The notes under the pieces were generated by a model. It was given only the letters and a program-made list of their open reading frames with translations. It was not told where the DNA came from and made no database searches. The translations under genes and the position numbers were made by a program. From Anaerolineae bacterium (lineage in GTDB: Bacteria; Pseudomonadota; Alphaproteobacteria; DSM-16000; Inquilinaceae): a stretch of DNA of 37,219 nt. Location of the stretch: NCBI GenBank assembly GCA_028285185.1, contig JANQQD010000312.1:1-37219 (forward strand). The letters are read 5' to 3'. Positions 15,210 to 23,825 of this stretch are shown one piece after another (the stretch's first letter is position 1; each line of letters begins with the position of its first letter).

Positions 15210-15638
15210 TCAAACGGACGTCTGCGCACTGCAGCCCTGATAGACGGCCTGCCAGGGCACGACCTGTACGTCGACATGGCCGCCGGGCAGAAGCTGGCTG
15301 GTCAGCGTGTGGACGGTGACGGCCTGGCCCTGGCTGCCATAGATCGTCACGCCGGCGCCGGCCGGCACGGTGGGGGCGCTGGACGCGCTGGTCAGGCGGA
15401 CCACGGTCGCCACATCGCCGTTGCCCACTTCCCGGCACTGCAGGACGACAACCGTGTCCGGCAGCGCCTCACGCACATAGCCCGGCGTCTGGGGCAGCAA
15501 GTCGCGCAGGCCTTCGGTCTGCTGCAGGATCGGCGTAACGCCGATGCCGCGTTCCGCCAGGGCAGGTCCGGCGGTCAGGGAAAGGGCGGTCAAGGCCACG
15601 GCGGCGAGACCGATCGTCCTGGCTTTCCAATTCGTCAT
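15210..15638 (-). CDS. Small secreted protein of unknown function
   Basis: The 142-residue precursor begins with a clear signal peptide (MTNWKARTIGLAAVALTALS then LTAGPALA, cut before ERGIG). The mature protein of about 115 residues is rich in beta-type sequence (LPDTVVVLQC, VTIYGSQGQAVTVHTLTSQL, GGHVDVQVVPWQAVYQGC). It has only two cysteines, one near the centre and one near the end, which suits a single disulfide in the periplasm or outside the cell. I do not recognise the family. ATG at 15638 has a strong AAGGAGG ribosome site. A decayed second copy lies at 10500-10760, so the gene was duplicated in this region. Confidence 0.8.
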   Translation of the reverse strand: MTNWKARTIGLAAVALTALSLTAGPALAERGIGVTPILQQTEGLRDLLPQTPGYVREALPDTVVVLQCREVGNGDVATVVRLTSASSAPTVPAGAGVTIYGSQGQAVTVHTLTSQLLPGGHVDVQVVPWQAVYQGCSAQTSV

Positions 15639-15756
15639 TGTCTCAGTCCTCCTTGACTGTCGCGTCCGCGAGCCATGGGGCCGCTGGACCAGCCTGGAGG
15701 ATAGGGGGAGACGGGGGCCCGTGTCGGTGATGGCCGTCACGCGCCGGAGATCGGGG

Positions 15757-16128
15757 CTACTGGCGGTCGTCCGCCGCCGCCTGTTCGTCCAGCGCGTCGA
15801 ACGCCATGATCAGGGCCATCGAGAGTCTGGCGAAATCGGCGTCCGGCTGCATCAGCTGGAAGGCGCCGTGGGTGTCGCCGCTCTCCGCACGGGCCACGAT
15901 CGTCCGCGCACAGTCGTGGAAGGCGCTGTGCACGGTGCGCAGCCGCTCGAACTCGGCGACCTGCGCATACTCCCTGGCGACCTCGGCGATCCATCGGCCG
16001 ATCTCGCACTGCGTCTCATCCAGAGGCAGGTCGACCTGGCTGGTGCCGCCGCTTTCGACATGGCGGATCAGCGCGCCCACCCATTCGCTGTGCGCCCGAA
16101 TTCCCAGCTTCAGGTGATCCCATGCCAT
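15757..16128 (-). CDS. Stand-alone chemoreceptor zinc-binding (CZB) domain protein
   Basis: The 123-residue helical protein carries the CZB signature: His13 in HSEW, Cys41 in CEIGRW, and His67/His71 in HSAFH, the 3-His/1-Cys zinc site. In known proteins CZB domains sit at the end of chemoreceptors (TlpD) or control a diguanylate cyclase (DgcZ). Here the domain is alone, without methyl-accepting or GGDEF regions, and none is adjacent. ATG at 16128 (MAWDHLKLG) is chosen because upstream codons are not conserved-looking. A cytosolic zinc or redox sensor acting on a partner elsewhere is a reasonable inference. Confidence 0.8.
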   Translation of the reverse strand: MAWDHLKLGIRAHSEWVGALIRHVESGGTSQVDLPLDETQCEIGRWIAEVAREYAQVAEFERLRTVHSAFHDCARTIVARAESGDTHGAFQLMQPDADFARLSMALIMAFDALDEQAAADDRQ

Positions 16129-16345
16129 GCCCGCCCCCGTTTCCACGCGACAGCCGGTTGTCGACAACAGATGCAGACACAATAACCGTACACCGCGTGG
16201 GGTCGAAGGTGAAGGCCGATCGCCCGTGATCGGCGTCGGGCGCAGGGCGACACGCATGGTCCACGGCAGATCCGCATTCGTGTATCGTCCGTGACATGTC
16301 CAGCCAGACCGCTGCCTGGAGCCAATGAAAAGGGGGAGGCGACCC

Positions 16346-16615
16346 ATGCGTCTTGTGCTGCTGGTGCCGTGTCTTGCAGTCCTGTGCTCAGCGACGGCGA
16401 TGGCGCAGGATTGCGATATCGCGGCTGAGGTGACCGCAATCGCGCCGATCTTCCAGGCCCGGATCCAGGAGCTGTCCGCCAACCCCACGCCGGAGAACAT
16501 GGAAACGATCCAAGACCTGTCGGAGCGGTTCTCTGAGGCGGGCTCGCTGGCCGGCACCGACCGTTCCGCAGCCTGCGCCCAATACGCCAAGCTGCGTCAG
16601 ATGCTGGAGATGTAG
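16346..16615 (+). CDS. Small exported protein, function unknown
   Basis: The 89-residue precursor has a signal peptide (MRLVLLVPCLAVLCSATAMA, cut before QDCD) and a helical mature part with two cysteines (QDC near the start and SAACAQYAKL near the end), probably a disulfide-linked helical hairpin. ATG 16346 is preferred because it has a GGGGGAGG ribosome site; an ATG at 16325 would add a basic extension. Its stop is only one base from the convergent DUF1223 gene. Not assigned to a family. Confidence 0.75.
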   Translation: MRLVLLVPCLAVLCSATAMAQDCDIAAEVTAIAPIFQARIQELSANPTPENMETIQDLSERFSEAGSLAGTDRSAACAQYAKLRQMLEM

Positions 16616-16616
16616 C

Positions 16617-17327
16617 TCAGCCCGGACAGTAGGCGGCTGCCAGGATCGGCCCCTGGTCGTCGGCCTGCACCAGAATGGCGCAGCGGTCGGCAGTCCCGGA
16701 CGGGCGTGCCGCTGTGAATTCGGCGGTGCCGCCGGACCATGCGCCCAGGCGTTCGGCCCCGACGACCACATTGTGGTTGGTCAGCGTGCGGCCGTTGTTC
16801 TCGCCACCTTCGACCTCGGTTACGCGGTGGTCCAAGAGATGCACCATCCACACGGATGCGGGCGCGTCGGTCTGGCCGTCGACCGTGATCGCAATGGATG
16901 CATTGGCGGTCCGCGCCACAGACAGGCTGGCCTCGTCTGCCGCACGCCCCGCCTCCGTTATGGCAGCATCGACTTGAGCGACGCGGGAACCGACGGCTTC
17001 CAGCCGGCCGTCGATGACCATCTGTGGCGTATAGACGTTCGGCACACCGCGGATCTGCAGGTTGTAGACGCGCTGCCTCTCGGTGTGGGCTGGGTCGGAA
17101 AACACGTCCTGCCAGCGGCCGGCGAAGCCATAGATCAGATCGTCCCAATAGTCGACATGCCACTCCAGAGCGACGACGTCCGCCCGTTCGGCAAGCTCAC
17201 CCAGATACGCCTCTGCCGGTGGGCAGGAATAGCAGCTCTGTGAGGTGAACAGCTCTACCACTGTAGGCTCCGCGGCAGCCGGCGTGGCAGAGATCATAAG
17301 TGCGGCAAGCGTAGCCGTTGAGCGCAT
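16617..17327 (-). CDS. DUF1223 thioredoxin-like exported protein
   Basis: The 236-residue precursor has a signal peptide (MRSTATLAALMISATPAAA, cut before EPTV). The DUF1223 core begins with VVELFTSQSCYSCPPAEAYL, where C32 and C35 form a CxxC at the thioredoxin-like position. It continues with LEWHVDYWDDLIYG and VYTPQMVIDGR, hallmark segments of the family. Members are periplasmic and assumed to act on thiols, but no reaction is established. It precedes no thiol-redox operon; the DUF3179 gene lies upstream on the same strand about 30 bp away, so the two may be co-transcribed. Confidence 0.92.
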   Translation of the reverse strand: MRSTATLAALMISATPAAAEPTVVELFTSQSCYSCPPAEAYLGELAERADVVALEWHVDYWDDLIYGFAGRWQDVFSDPAHTERQRVYNLQIRGVPNVYTPQMVIDGRLEAVGSRVAQVDAAITEAGRAADEASLSVARTANASIAITVDGQTDAPASVWMVHLLDHRVTEVEGGENNGRTLTNHNVVVGAERLGAWSGGTAEFTAARPSGTADRCAILVQADDQGPILAAAYCPG

Positions 17328-17357
17328 CGCGGTTGTCTCCGGTGGCTGTCCTTGGCG

Positions 17358-18731
17358 TCAGTTGGTGGGGGCGTAGATCTCCGCATCGCGCAGATAGCCG
17401 GCCCAGGCGAACCAGTAGGCGACATGGCCGGCCTCGCGCGGCAGGCTGCCGCCGTCATCGGCCACCAGCGCCTCTTCGGTGACGGTCCAGGTGCGGCCGT
17501 CGCCGACCAGCCGCTCCGGGTCCGCCCCTGCCGCGGCAAATGCGATACCCTCGCTGCGATAGGCGCGCACCGTGCGGGTGGCGGCGTCGCCCACCAGCAC
17601 CACGTCGATCAGCCCAACCTGGTCGTTGATCACCGCGCCGCCTTCGAACGCCTCGAGCGGCCAGGCGCGAGCGCCACCGGGTGCGCGGATGCCGAAGACG
17701 AAGTCCTTGGCCGCCAGCGTGTCGTCATAGAGCACGGCCGGGAACATCAACTCGTCGCTGGCGAAGTAGGTGGCATAGGCGGCACCGGGGCCGTAGTCGC
17801 GCCGGTAGCCGGTGTCGATGGACAGCACGCGGGTATCGGCATGCTCTTCGCGCCACCGTTGCCAGGTGGTGATCGCCACGGGACGGATCTCAAGCTCGAT
17901 GCTGGAGCCGGTCAACGGCCCGACCACGGGTCGCCCGGTGAACTGGTTCCACAGGCTGCGTGTGCGCGTGTCGTACATCAGCTTGTTGGAGCGGAAGAGG
18001 AATCCCGACGACCCAAAAACGAACGGTTCGTCATAACCCTCGACCGTGGTGTCGAACAGAATGCCTGCGCCACACAGCGTGCAGTAGGCCAGCGATACCG
18101 GCACGCCGCCGATGACGTCGTTGAACATTTCATGCCAATTGAGGATGCGTAGAGGATAGGCCCGCGCGTCGCCATTGATCTCAACACCGAACACCAGATC
18201 TTCATCGCGCAGATAGGTCGCGTCCGCGGGGCTGACGAAATCGGGATTGGTCAAGGCAGGAATGCCGTCCACGCGCACGCCGCCCCAGGCGATTTCCTCC
18301 AGCCGGATTTCATGCGCCACGCCGGGCGGCAGGAAGTCGACGAAGCGCGGATCGATGCGGGCGTAGAGCTCCCGCTGGAATTCTGCATAGGTGGGATGGG
18401 CTTCCAGATCGGTCGCCTTTTCCTGCCACAGCATCCAGTCGAACCAGTCGACGGGCGCCGTCTCTCCGGTCAGTTCCGTCAGGCCGGCCGCGGTCTCGTC
18501 CTGCGGCGCGGGGGAGAACCGCATGGCGGTGATCAGCGTGTGGGCGATCCGCGGGTCCCCCTCGTCCACCAGTGCGGCCAGCGCCTCACGGGCATCCGGC
18601 CTGTCGTTGAACACAAGGTCGAGGCTGTAACGGACGATCTGTTCGTCGCTGAGCTCGGCCGACGCGGCGAGGGGCAGTGCCGCGGTGGCGAGGCCGATGG
18701 CCGCGGCCTGGGCGATACGGCGGAAGGTCAT
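17358..18731 (-). CDS. DUF3179 domain-containing exported protein
   Basis: The 457-residue protein starts with a signal peptide (IAQAAAIGLATAALPLAASA, cut before ELSD). It contains the DUF3179 signature in order: NGDARAYPLRILNWHEMFND, VIGGVPVSLAYCTLCGAGIL, then SGFLFRSNKLMYDTRTRSLW and QFTGRPVVGPLTG. The family is widespread and exported, and its conserved His and Cys residues (NWHE, YCTLC) suggest metal or cofactor handling. No biochemical role is settled. It sits 30 bp upstream of the DUF1223 gene on the same strand, giving a possible two-gene unit of exported cysteine-containing proteins. Confidence 0.93.
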   Translation of the reverse strand: MTFRRIAQAAAIGLATAALPLAASAELSDEQIVRYSLDLVFNDRPDAREALAALVDEGDPRIAHTLITAMRFSPAPQDETAAGLTELTGETAPVDWFDWMLWQEKATDLEAHPTYAEFQRELYARIDPRFVDFLPPGVAHEIRLEEIAWGGVRVDGIPALTNPDFVSPADATYLRDEDLVFGVEINGDARAYPLRILNWHEMFNDVIGGVPVSLAYCTLCGAGILFDTTVEGYDEPFVFGSSGFLFRSNKLMYDTRTRSLWNQFTGRPVVGPLTGSSIELEIRPVAITTWQRWREEHADTRVLSIDTGYRRDYGPGAAYATYFASDELMFPAVLYDDTLAAKDFVFGIRAPGGARAWPLEAFEGGAVINDQVGLIDVVLVGDAATRTVRAYRSEGIAFAAAGADPERLVGDGRTWTVTEEALVADDGGSLPREAGHVAYWFAWAGYLRDAEIYAPTN

Positions 18732-18872
18732 GGGCGTGCCTCTTCCATCAGTGTCCCGACTATTTCGTTACATGTCTCTGACGCGCCGGGCGTACCAGCG
18801 ACGCTCACGCGATCGTTGCGAAGCGTGATTGCCGTCTTTCCCTGGACCGCATCGGTGGTAAGGTCCGCAGCC

Positions 18873-19199
18873 ATGGAGAACCCGACCGACCAGCCGATGA
18901 TCGGCCACCGCGAAGGCGACCGGCGCCCCGGCCTTATGGCGTGGTTGCTGCCCCCGCTGGTGATTGCCGCCGGGCTGGGGACGATCACGCTCGACGTCAT
19001 CGGCGACGCCGGGCATGCGTGGTTTGCCGCCGGCTGCTTTTTCATCAGCATCGGGATCGCGACGACTGTCTTCAATTTCGCAGCCGTCGCGCGCGGACAG
19101 AGGGCCCGCGTGCTGCGCTCCCCCGCAGTCAGTGTCGGCCTCCTGTTGTTGATCGCAGGCACGCTGCTGTGGACGGTGCTGGCCGGCCTGTTCGGATAG
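18873..19199 (+). CDS. Small integral membrane protein
   Basis: The 108-residue product, starting at MENPTDQPM, has three probable membrane segments: WLLPPLVIAAGLGTITLDVI, then AWFAAGCFFISIGIATTVFN, and SVGLLLLIAGTLLWTVLAGL. No motif identifies a family. It ends 16 bases before the methyltransferase start, so the two are probably translated from one message. The start is not well fixed because the frame stays open far upstream over the DUF3179 gene; only the part after 18873 looks like protein. Confidence 0.6.
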   Translation: MENPTDQPMIGHREGDRRPGLMAWLLPPLVIAAGLGTITLDVIGDAGHAWFAAGCFFISIGIATTVFNFAAVARGQRARVLRSPAVSVGLLLLIAGTLLWTVLAGLFG

Positions 19200-19215
19200 C
19201 GGTGAGGGTGGCGGC

Positions 19216-19971
19216 GTGGCGGACACGCAGAGCTTCAAGGACAACTTCTCAGATGTCGCCGAGGGCTATCGGCGCTATCGGCCAACCTATCCCGAGGACC
19301 TGTTCCGCTGGCTCGCCGAGGCCGCGCCGCGGCGCGAACGCGCTTGGGATTGCGGCTGCGGCAGCGGCCAGGCATCGGTCCTTCTCGCACCGCATTTCGC
19401 CCATGTGGATGCCACGGACCCCAGTGCCGCACAGGTCGCCAAGGCTGAACCGCATGACGGCGTGCACTATGCCGTGGCATCGGCGGAAGCCTCCGGCCTG
19501 CCCGACGGTGTCGCCGATCTGGTGACGGTGGCCCAGGCCATCCACTGGTTCGACATCGACGCCTTCTACCGCGAGGTCCGCCGGGTGGCCCGGCCGACCG
19601 GCCTGTTGGCGGTGATCGGCTATGGCTTCCTGCGCGTCGGGCCTGAGATCGACGCCCTCTTGGACCACCTCTATCGCGACGTGGTCGGCCCCTATTGGCC
19701 GCCGGAGCGTCGCCATATCGACGAGGGCTACCGCACCATCCCGTTTCCTTTCGAGACGCTGGCGGCACCGGCGTTCGCCATCGAGCGCGACTGGTCGGCC
19801 GATCACCTGATGGGCTACATTGCCACTTGGTCGGCCGTCAGCCGCTACCGCCAGGAGCGCGGCGACGATCCGTTGGACGGACCGGGTGACGCCCTCAGGC
19901 AAGCCTGGGGCGACGGGCAACGGCCCGTGCGCTGGCCCGTCTTCCTGAAGGTCGGACGCGTCGCCAGTTAG
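19216..19971 (+). CDS. Class I SAM-dependent methyltransferase
   Basis: The 251-residue protein has the Rossmann-fold SAM site: motif I AWDCGCGSGQASVLLA (~residues 43-58), acidic motif II VDATDPS, and VADLVTVAQAIHWFDIDAFY, in which HWFD is typical of the Methyltransf_11 and trans-aconitate-methyltransferase-like group. The C-terminal third (DWSADHLMGYIATWSAVSRY) also fits that group. Small-molecule carboxylate methylation is plausible, but the substrate is not determined. The start is GTG at 19216. It is converging with the methionine gamma-lyase gene, whose stop is three bases away. Confidence 0.88.
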   Translation: MADTQSFKDNFSDVAEGYRRYRPTYPEDLFRWLAEAAPRRERAWDCGCGSGQASVLLAPHFAHVDATDPSAAQVAKAEPHDGVHYAVASAEASGLPDGVADLVTVAQAIHWFDIDAFYREVRRVARPTGLLAVIGYGFLRVGPEIDALLDHLYRDVVGPYWPPERRHIDEGYRTIPFPFETLAAPAFAIERDWSADHLMGYIATWSAVSRYRQERGDDPLDGPGDALRQAWGDGQRPVRWPVFLKVGRVAS

Positions 19972-19974
19972 CCG

Positions 19975-21204
19975 CTATGCTGCGATTGCCAGGCCATCGC
20001 CGGACGCATCCAGGGCCCCGGTGATGTCTTCCTGCAGGTCCGCCAGGGTTTCCAGCCCGGCGCTGAGGCGGATCAGGCCGTCGGAGATGCCGAACTCCGC
20101 CCGTTCCTCCGCCGTGTAGGTGGAATGCGTCATGGTTGCCGGATGCTGCACCAGCGTCTCGGCGTCACCCAGGCTGACAGCCCGGTGGACGAGCCTGAGC
20201 GCATTCATGAAGCGCACGCCAGCATCGCGCCCTCCGTCCAGTTCGAACGCGATCATGCCGCCGAACCGTTGCATCTGGCGTCGCGCCAGGTCGTGCTGCG
20301 GGAACGAGGCCAGGCCGGGGTAATAGACGCTCTCGACCGCCGGGTGATCGTCCAAGAGCCGCGCCAGGGCTTCCGCGTTGTCGCAATGCCGCTCCATCCG
20401 AAGCTCCAGCGTCTTCAGCCCGCGCATGATCAGATGGGCATCGAGCGGCGACATCACCGCGCCCGTTACGTCCTTCAGTCCGAACAGGCGGATCCGGTCC
20501 AGGGTCTCGCGCCGGCCGATGACCGCGCCGGCCATCAGGTCGCCATGGCCGCCCAGATACTTGGTTGCGGAATGAACAACCAGATCGGCGCCCAGTGCCA
20601 ACGGGCGCTGCAGATAGGGTGATGCATAGGTGTTGTCGACGATCGTCGTGGCGCCGGCGGACCGGGCGATAGCGGTCACCGCTTCGATGTCTACCAGCCG
20701 CATATTGGGGTTGGCGGGTGTCTCGAAATAGACCAGCCGGGCGGCCGGGCTCAGCGCATCGGCAAGCGCCTCCGGCCGGCTCAGGTCGATATGCCTGACG
20801 GAGACGCCGAAACGCGTCAGCGCATGGCGGAAGAAGGCAAAGGTGCAGCCGTAGAGCGTCTTGTCGACGATGATCTCGTCACCCGGTGCCACCAGTGTCC
20901 AGATGGCTGACGTGATGGCCCCCATGCCGGATGCGGTGGCCAGGGCCGCTTCACCCCCCTCAAGCTCCGCCAGCCGGCGTTCCAGCAGATCGAGCGTAGG
21001 GTTGCCGAGGCGGGTGTAGATGTAGCCGGGGCGTTCGCCTGCGAACAGGGCCATGCCGTCTTCCGCCGTTTCGAAGGTATAGGTGGACGAGAGATGAACC
21101 GGTGGGGTCAGGGCGCCATCTGCGCTCGACGGGTCGTATCCGTGATGGATGGCGCGAGTGGCAAAGCCCAACGGCGCGGAGTCCTGGGACGGTTTACCTG
21201 ACAT
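19975..21204 (-). CDS. megL: Methionine gamma-lyase (PLP-dependent)
   Basis: Full-length Cys/Met-metabolism PLP enzyme of about 409 residues. The PLP lysine lies in VHSATKYLGGHGDLMAG. The phosphate-binding and active-site segments PGYIYTRLGNPTLDLLERR and TASGMGAITSAIW are present. The cysteine in DKTLYGCTFAFF corresponds to Cys116 of Pseudomonas putida methionine gamma-lyase and separates this group from cystathionine enzymes. The reaction expected is L-methionine to methanethiol, 2-oxobutyrate and ammonia. ATG at 21204 has a GGGGGA ribosome site; upstream starts would add an unconserved extension. It is divergent from a TyrR-type regulator gene 256 bp away, its likely regulator (inference). 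Confidence 0.9.
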   Translation of the reverse strand: MSGKPSQDSAPLGFATRAIHHGYDPSSADGALTPPVHLSSTYTFETAEDGMALFAGERPGYIYTRLGNPTLDLLERRLAELEGGEAALATASGMGAITSAIWTLVAPGDEIIVDKTLYGCTFAFFRHALTRFGVSVRHIDLSRPEALADALSPAARLVYFETPANPNMRLVDIEAVTAIARSAGATTIVDNTYASPYLQRPLALGADLVVHSATKYLGGHGDLMAGAVIGRRETLDRIRLFGLKDVTGAVMSPLDAHLIMRGLKTLELRMERHCDNAEALARLLDDHPAVESVYYPGLASFPQHDLARRQMQRFGGMIAFELDGGRDAGVRFMNALRLVHRAVSLGDAETLVQHPATMTHSTYTAEERAEFGISDGLIRLSAGLETLADLQEDITGALDASGDGLAIAA

Positions 21205-21426
21205 TGCGTATCCCCCTGGCATTCGTTCATCGGCCTGCGTGCGGTGACTCATAGATAAGCAATCTTCGGGCCAGCAGAAATATAAGAACAATATCAATGA
21301 GTTATAGTAAGCAAGCTGGGACTGCATATGTGGGCTGTCAGAGATTCCTTACAGGCGGCGCTTGGTTCCACATCCGCACCGCGGAAACGCTGGGGGTTTG
21401 GCCAAAAGTGATGATGTCAGAAATTC

Positions 21427-21451
21427 TGTACAGTGTACGAGAATCTGTACA
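21427..21451. promoter_or_regulatory. Candidate operator of the TyrR-type regulator
   Basis: TGTACA occurs at 21427-21432 and 21446-21451, 19 bp apart, and the first lies in the palindrome GTACAGTGTAC (21428-21438). The site ends nine bases before the regulator's ATG and lies in the region shared with the divergent lyase gene. It resembles, but does not match, the E. coli TyrR box (TGTAAA...TTTACA). Autoregulation is inference. Confidence 0.45.
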
Positions 21452-21460
21452 CACTGAGCT

Positions 21461-22981
21461 ATGCGCGTCGATATCTACGGCGAGAACCGCACCGGCATCA
21501 CGCATGAGGTGATGGCCGTGATCGCCCGCCACAGGCTGGACCTGCAGGCGGTGGAGGTGGTGCCCAACCACATCTACATCCACGTACCGGGATTGACCCC
21601 AGCTGGCTTGCCCCGCTTGCGCGAAGAACTGCTTGCCGTCCCCGGCATCCGCGGGATCGCGGAAATCGTGCTGCTGCCGCGCGAACGCCAGCATCTGGAG
21701 ATCGAGGCCCTGCTCGAGGCCATCCCCGATCCGGTGCTGGCGGTGGACGGCGAGGGACGCCTGCATTTCGCCAACCGCGCTGCCGCCACCGCCCATGGCG
21801 CGACGCCGAAGACCTTGGCCGATATCGGGCTTGACGATCTCATGGCCGACATTCGTGCCGGCCGCAGCGGGCCGCTGCAACGCGACGTGGTGCTGGGTGC
21901 ACGCCACTATCTGGTCGAGCTGCTGCCGATCATCGGCGACGGGGCTGACCCTTCGTCAGGGGCGGTCGTCATCCTGCGCGCGCCGGCGCGTGTCGGCGAG
22001 TGGCTGTCGACCGTGGGGGCCGGTACCGCCAAGGGGTTCGACGCGATCATCGGCGAGGCGGCGGCGATGCGACTGTTGAAGCAGCGCGCCCAGCGGCTGG
22101 CCCCGCTTGAGGCGCCGCTGTTGATATCCGGCGAGACCGGCACGGGCAAAGAGCTGTTCGCACGGGCCTGCCATGGTGCCAGCCGACGGTCGGCCGGCCC
22201 GTTCCTGGCGCTGAACTGTGCGGCGCTGCCGGAGAGCCTGGCCGAAAGCGAGCTGTTCGGCTATGCGCCCGGCGCCTTCACCAGCGCGTTGCGCCAAGGC
22301 AAGCCCGGGTTGTTGGAGCTGGCCGATGGCGGCAGCCTGTTCCTCGACGAGGTTGGCGAGCTTACGCCCTATCTGCAGGCCAAGCTGTTGCGCGTCTTGC
22401 AGGACGGTACCTACCGCCGCATCGGCGGCCAGCAGGAACTGCATGCGGATGTGCGCCTCTTGAGCGCCACCAACCGCGATCTCGAGGCGCTGGCCGAGGA
22501 GGGCGCCTTCCGCAGCGACCTGCTCTATCGCCTGAACGTGCTCTCGCTGACGATCCCGCCGTTGCGGCAGCGGGTGGACGATATCCCGATGCTGGCCGCT
22601 CATTTCCTGACACGTGCCAGCGCTCAGATCGGGCGGGCGGAACCGCGGCTCAATGCCGACGCGCTGGCAGCGCTGACCCAGGCGCCGTGGCCGGGCAATG
22701 TGCGCCAGCTTGAGAATGTGATCTTCCGCACTGCCTCCCTGGTCGACGGGGCCGAGATCCAGCCAGTCGACCTGGATCTGCAACCGTCTTCGACGGGAAA
22801 CCCCGCGACGGACGACGAGCCGGCGGACTGGAGGGCGGCGCACGACGCCTTCGAGGCGCGGCTGCTGTCGCGCCTCTATCCGCGCTATCCCAGCAGCCGC
22901 AAGCTGGCCCGGCGCCTCGGCGTCTCGCATACCAAGATCGCCGAGAAATTGCGCCGACATGGAATCGGCCCGCCGGGCTGA
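21461..22981 (+). CDS. TyrR-family regulator (ACT-PAS-AAA+-HTH)
   Basis: Domain order matches TyrR: an ACT domain at ~1-72 ([20 protein letters not shown]), PAS at ~78-185, AAA+ at ~195-425 with Walker A GETGTGKE at 224-231 and Walker B SLFLDE at 292-297, then a Fis/TyrR HTH at the C-terminus ([20 protein letters not shown]). Loop 1 reads GAFTSA (271-276) rather than GAFTGA, the motif needed to contact sigma-54. E. coli TyrR likewise lacks GAFTGA, so sigma-70 control is expected. In the family the ACT/PAS and AAA+ parts sense aromatic amino acids. The divergent methionine gamma-lyase gene suggests control of amino-acid breakdown (inference). Confidence 0.9.
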   Translation: MRVDIYGENRTGITHEVMAVIARHRLDLQAVEVVPNHIYIHVPGLTPAGLPRLREELLAVPGIRGIAEIVLLPRERQHLEIEALLEAIPDPVLAVDGEGRLHFANRAAATAHGATPKTLADIGLDDLMADIRAGRSGPLQRDVVLGARHYLVELLPIIGDGADPSSGAVVILRAPARVGEWLSTVGAGTAKGFDAIIGEAAAMRLLKQRAQRLAPLEAPLLISGETGTGKELFARACHGASRRSAGPFLALNCAALPESLAESELFGYAPGAFTSALRQGKPGLLELADGGSLFLDEVGELTPYLQAKLLRVLQDGTYRRIGGQQELHADVRLLSATNRDLEALAEEGAFRSDLLYRLNVLSLTIPPLRQRVDDIPMLAAHFLTRASAQIGRAEPRLNADALAALTQAPWPGNVRQLENVIFRTASLVDGAEIQPVDLDLQPSSTGNPATDDEPADWRAAHDAFEARLLSRLYPRYPSSRKLARRLGVSHTKIAEKLRRHGIGPPG

Positions 22982-23097
22982 TTTCGATTGTCGACTTTTC
23001 GGAAACAAATATCTGCATCCGACGACCATTCCTGGCGCGGACTCAGCGCCTCATATCCCTCGGCAAGCAATCCCCACAGGACGGAAGGAGGCAGGAC

Positions 23098-23796
23098 ATG
23101 CTTGCCGTCAGACATGCGCATGAGCGCGGCACCGCCGATTTCGGTTGGCTGGACAGCCGTCACAGCTTCAGCTTCGGCCACTACTACGACCCGCAGCACA
23201 TGGGCTTCGGGGCCCTGCGCGTGATCAACGAAGACCGCGTGCGCCCCGGTGCGGGCTTCGACACCCATGGCCACCGGGACATGGAGATCATCTCCTACGT
23301 TCTGGACGGTGCGCTGGAACACAAGGACACGCTCGGCACCGGCGCGATCATCCGCCCCGGCGAGGTGCAGCGCATGAGCGCCGGCACCGGCATTCTGCAC
23401 AGCGAGTACAACGCTTCGGATGCCGAGCCCGTGCACTTCCTGCAGATCTGGATCGTGCCGGAAGCCCAAGGTTTGCAGCCGGGATATGAGCAAAAGGCGT
23501 TCGCTGAGGAAGAGCGCCGTGGCCGCCTGCGCCTGGTGGGCTCACAGGACGGTCGCGACGGATCGCTGACCATCAACCAGGATGTGGACCTGTACACGGC
23601 TTTGCTTGCGGCCGGTGAGGAGGCGAGCCTGACGCTTCGTGCCGGTCGCAAGGCCTGGGTTCAGGTCGCGCGCGGCGCCGTGGAGGTCAACGGCACAGCC
23701 CTTGCCGCCGGTGACGGCGCGGCTCTGGCAGAGGAAGATGCCGTGGCGATCCATGCGCGGGAGGCGTCGGAGGTGCTGCTGTTCGATCTCCGCTGA
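23098..23796 (+). CDS. Pirin-family bicupin (YhaK/quercetinase-like)
   Basis: The 232-residue protein has the pirin metal site: His57 and His59 in FDTHGHRD, and His101 and Glu103 in GTGILHSE, as in human pirin and E. coli YhaK/YhhW. The N-terminal signature DSRHSFSFGHYYDPQHMGFG and the second, metal-free cupin (LTINQDVDLYTALLAAGE) are both present. Members have quercetin 2,3-dioxygenase activity or act as redox sensors; which applies here is not known. ATG at 23098 has a strong AAGGAGG ribosome site. It follows the TyrR-type gene on the same strand after 116 bp and converges on the histidine kinase gene. Confidence 0.93.
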   Translation: MLAVRHAHERGTADFGWLDSRHSFSFGHYYDPQHMGFGALRVINEDRVRPGAGFDTHGHRDMEIISYVLDGALEHKDTLGTGAIIRPGEVQRMSAGTGILHSEYNASDAEPVHFLQIWIVPEAQGLQPGYEQKAFAEEERRGRLRLVGSQDGRDGSLTINQDVDLYTALLAAGEEASLTLRAGRKAWVQVARGAVEVNGTALAAGDGAALAEEDAVAIHAREASEVLLFDLR

Positions 23797-23825
23797 TCCT
23801 CGGGCGCGGCGCGAAACCGTGGCCG

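Noticed and set aside
17352..18152. 266-residue plus-strand open frame
   Set aside because: Antisense to the DUF3179 gene, which has clear motifs on the other strand.
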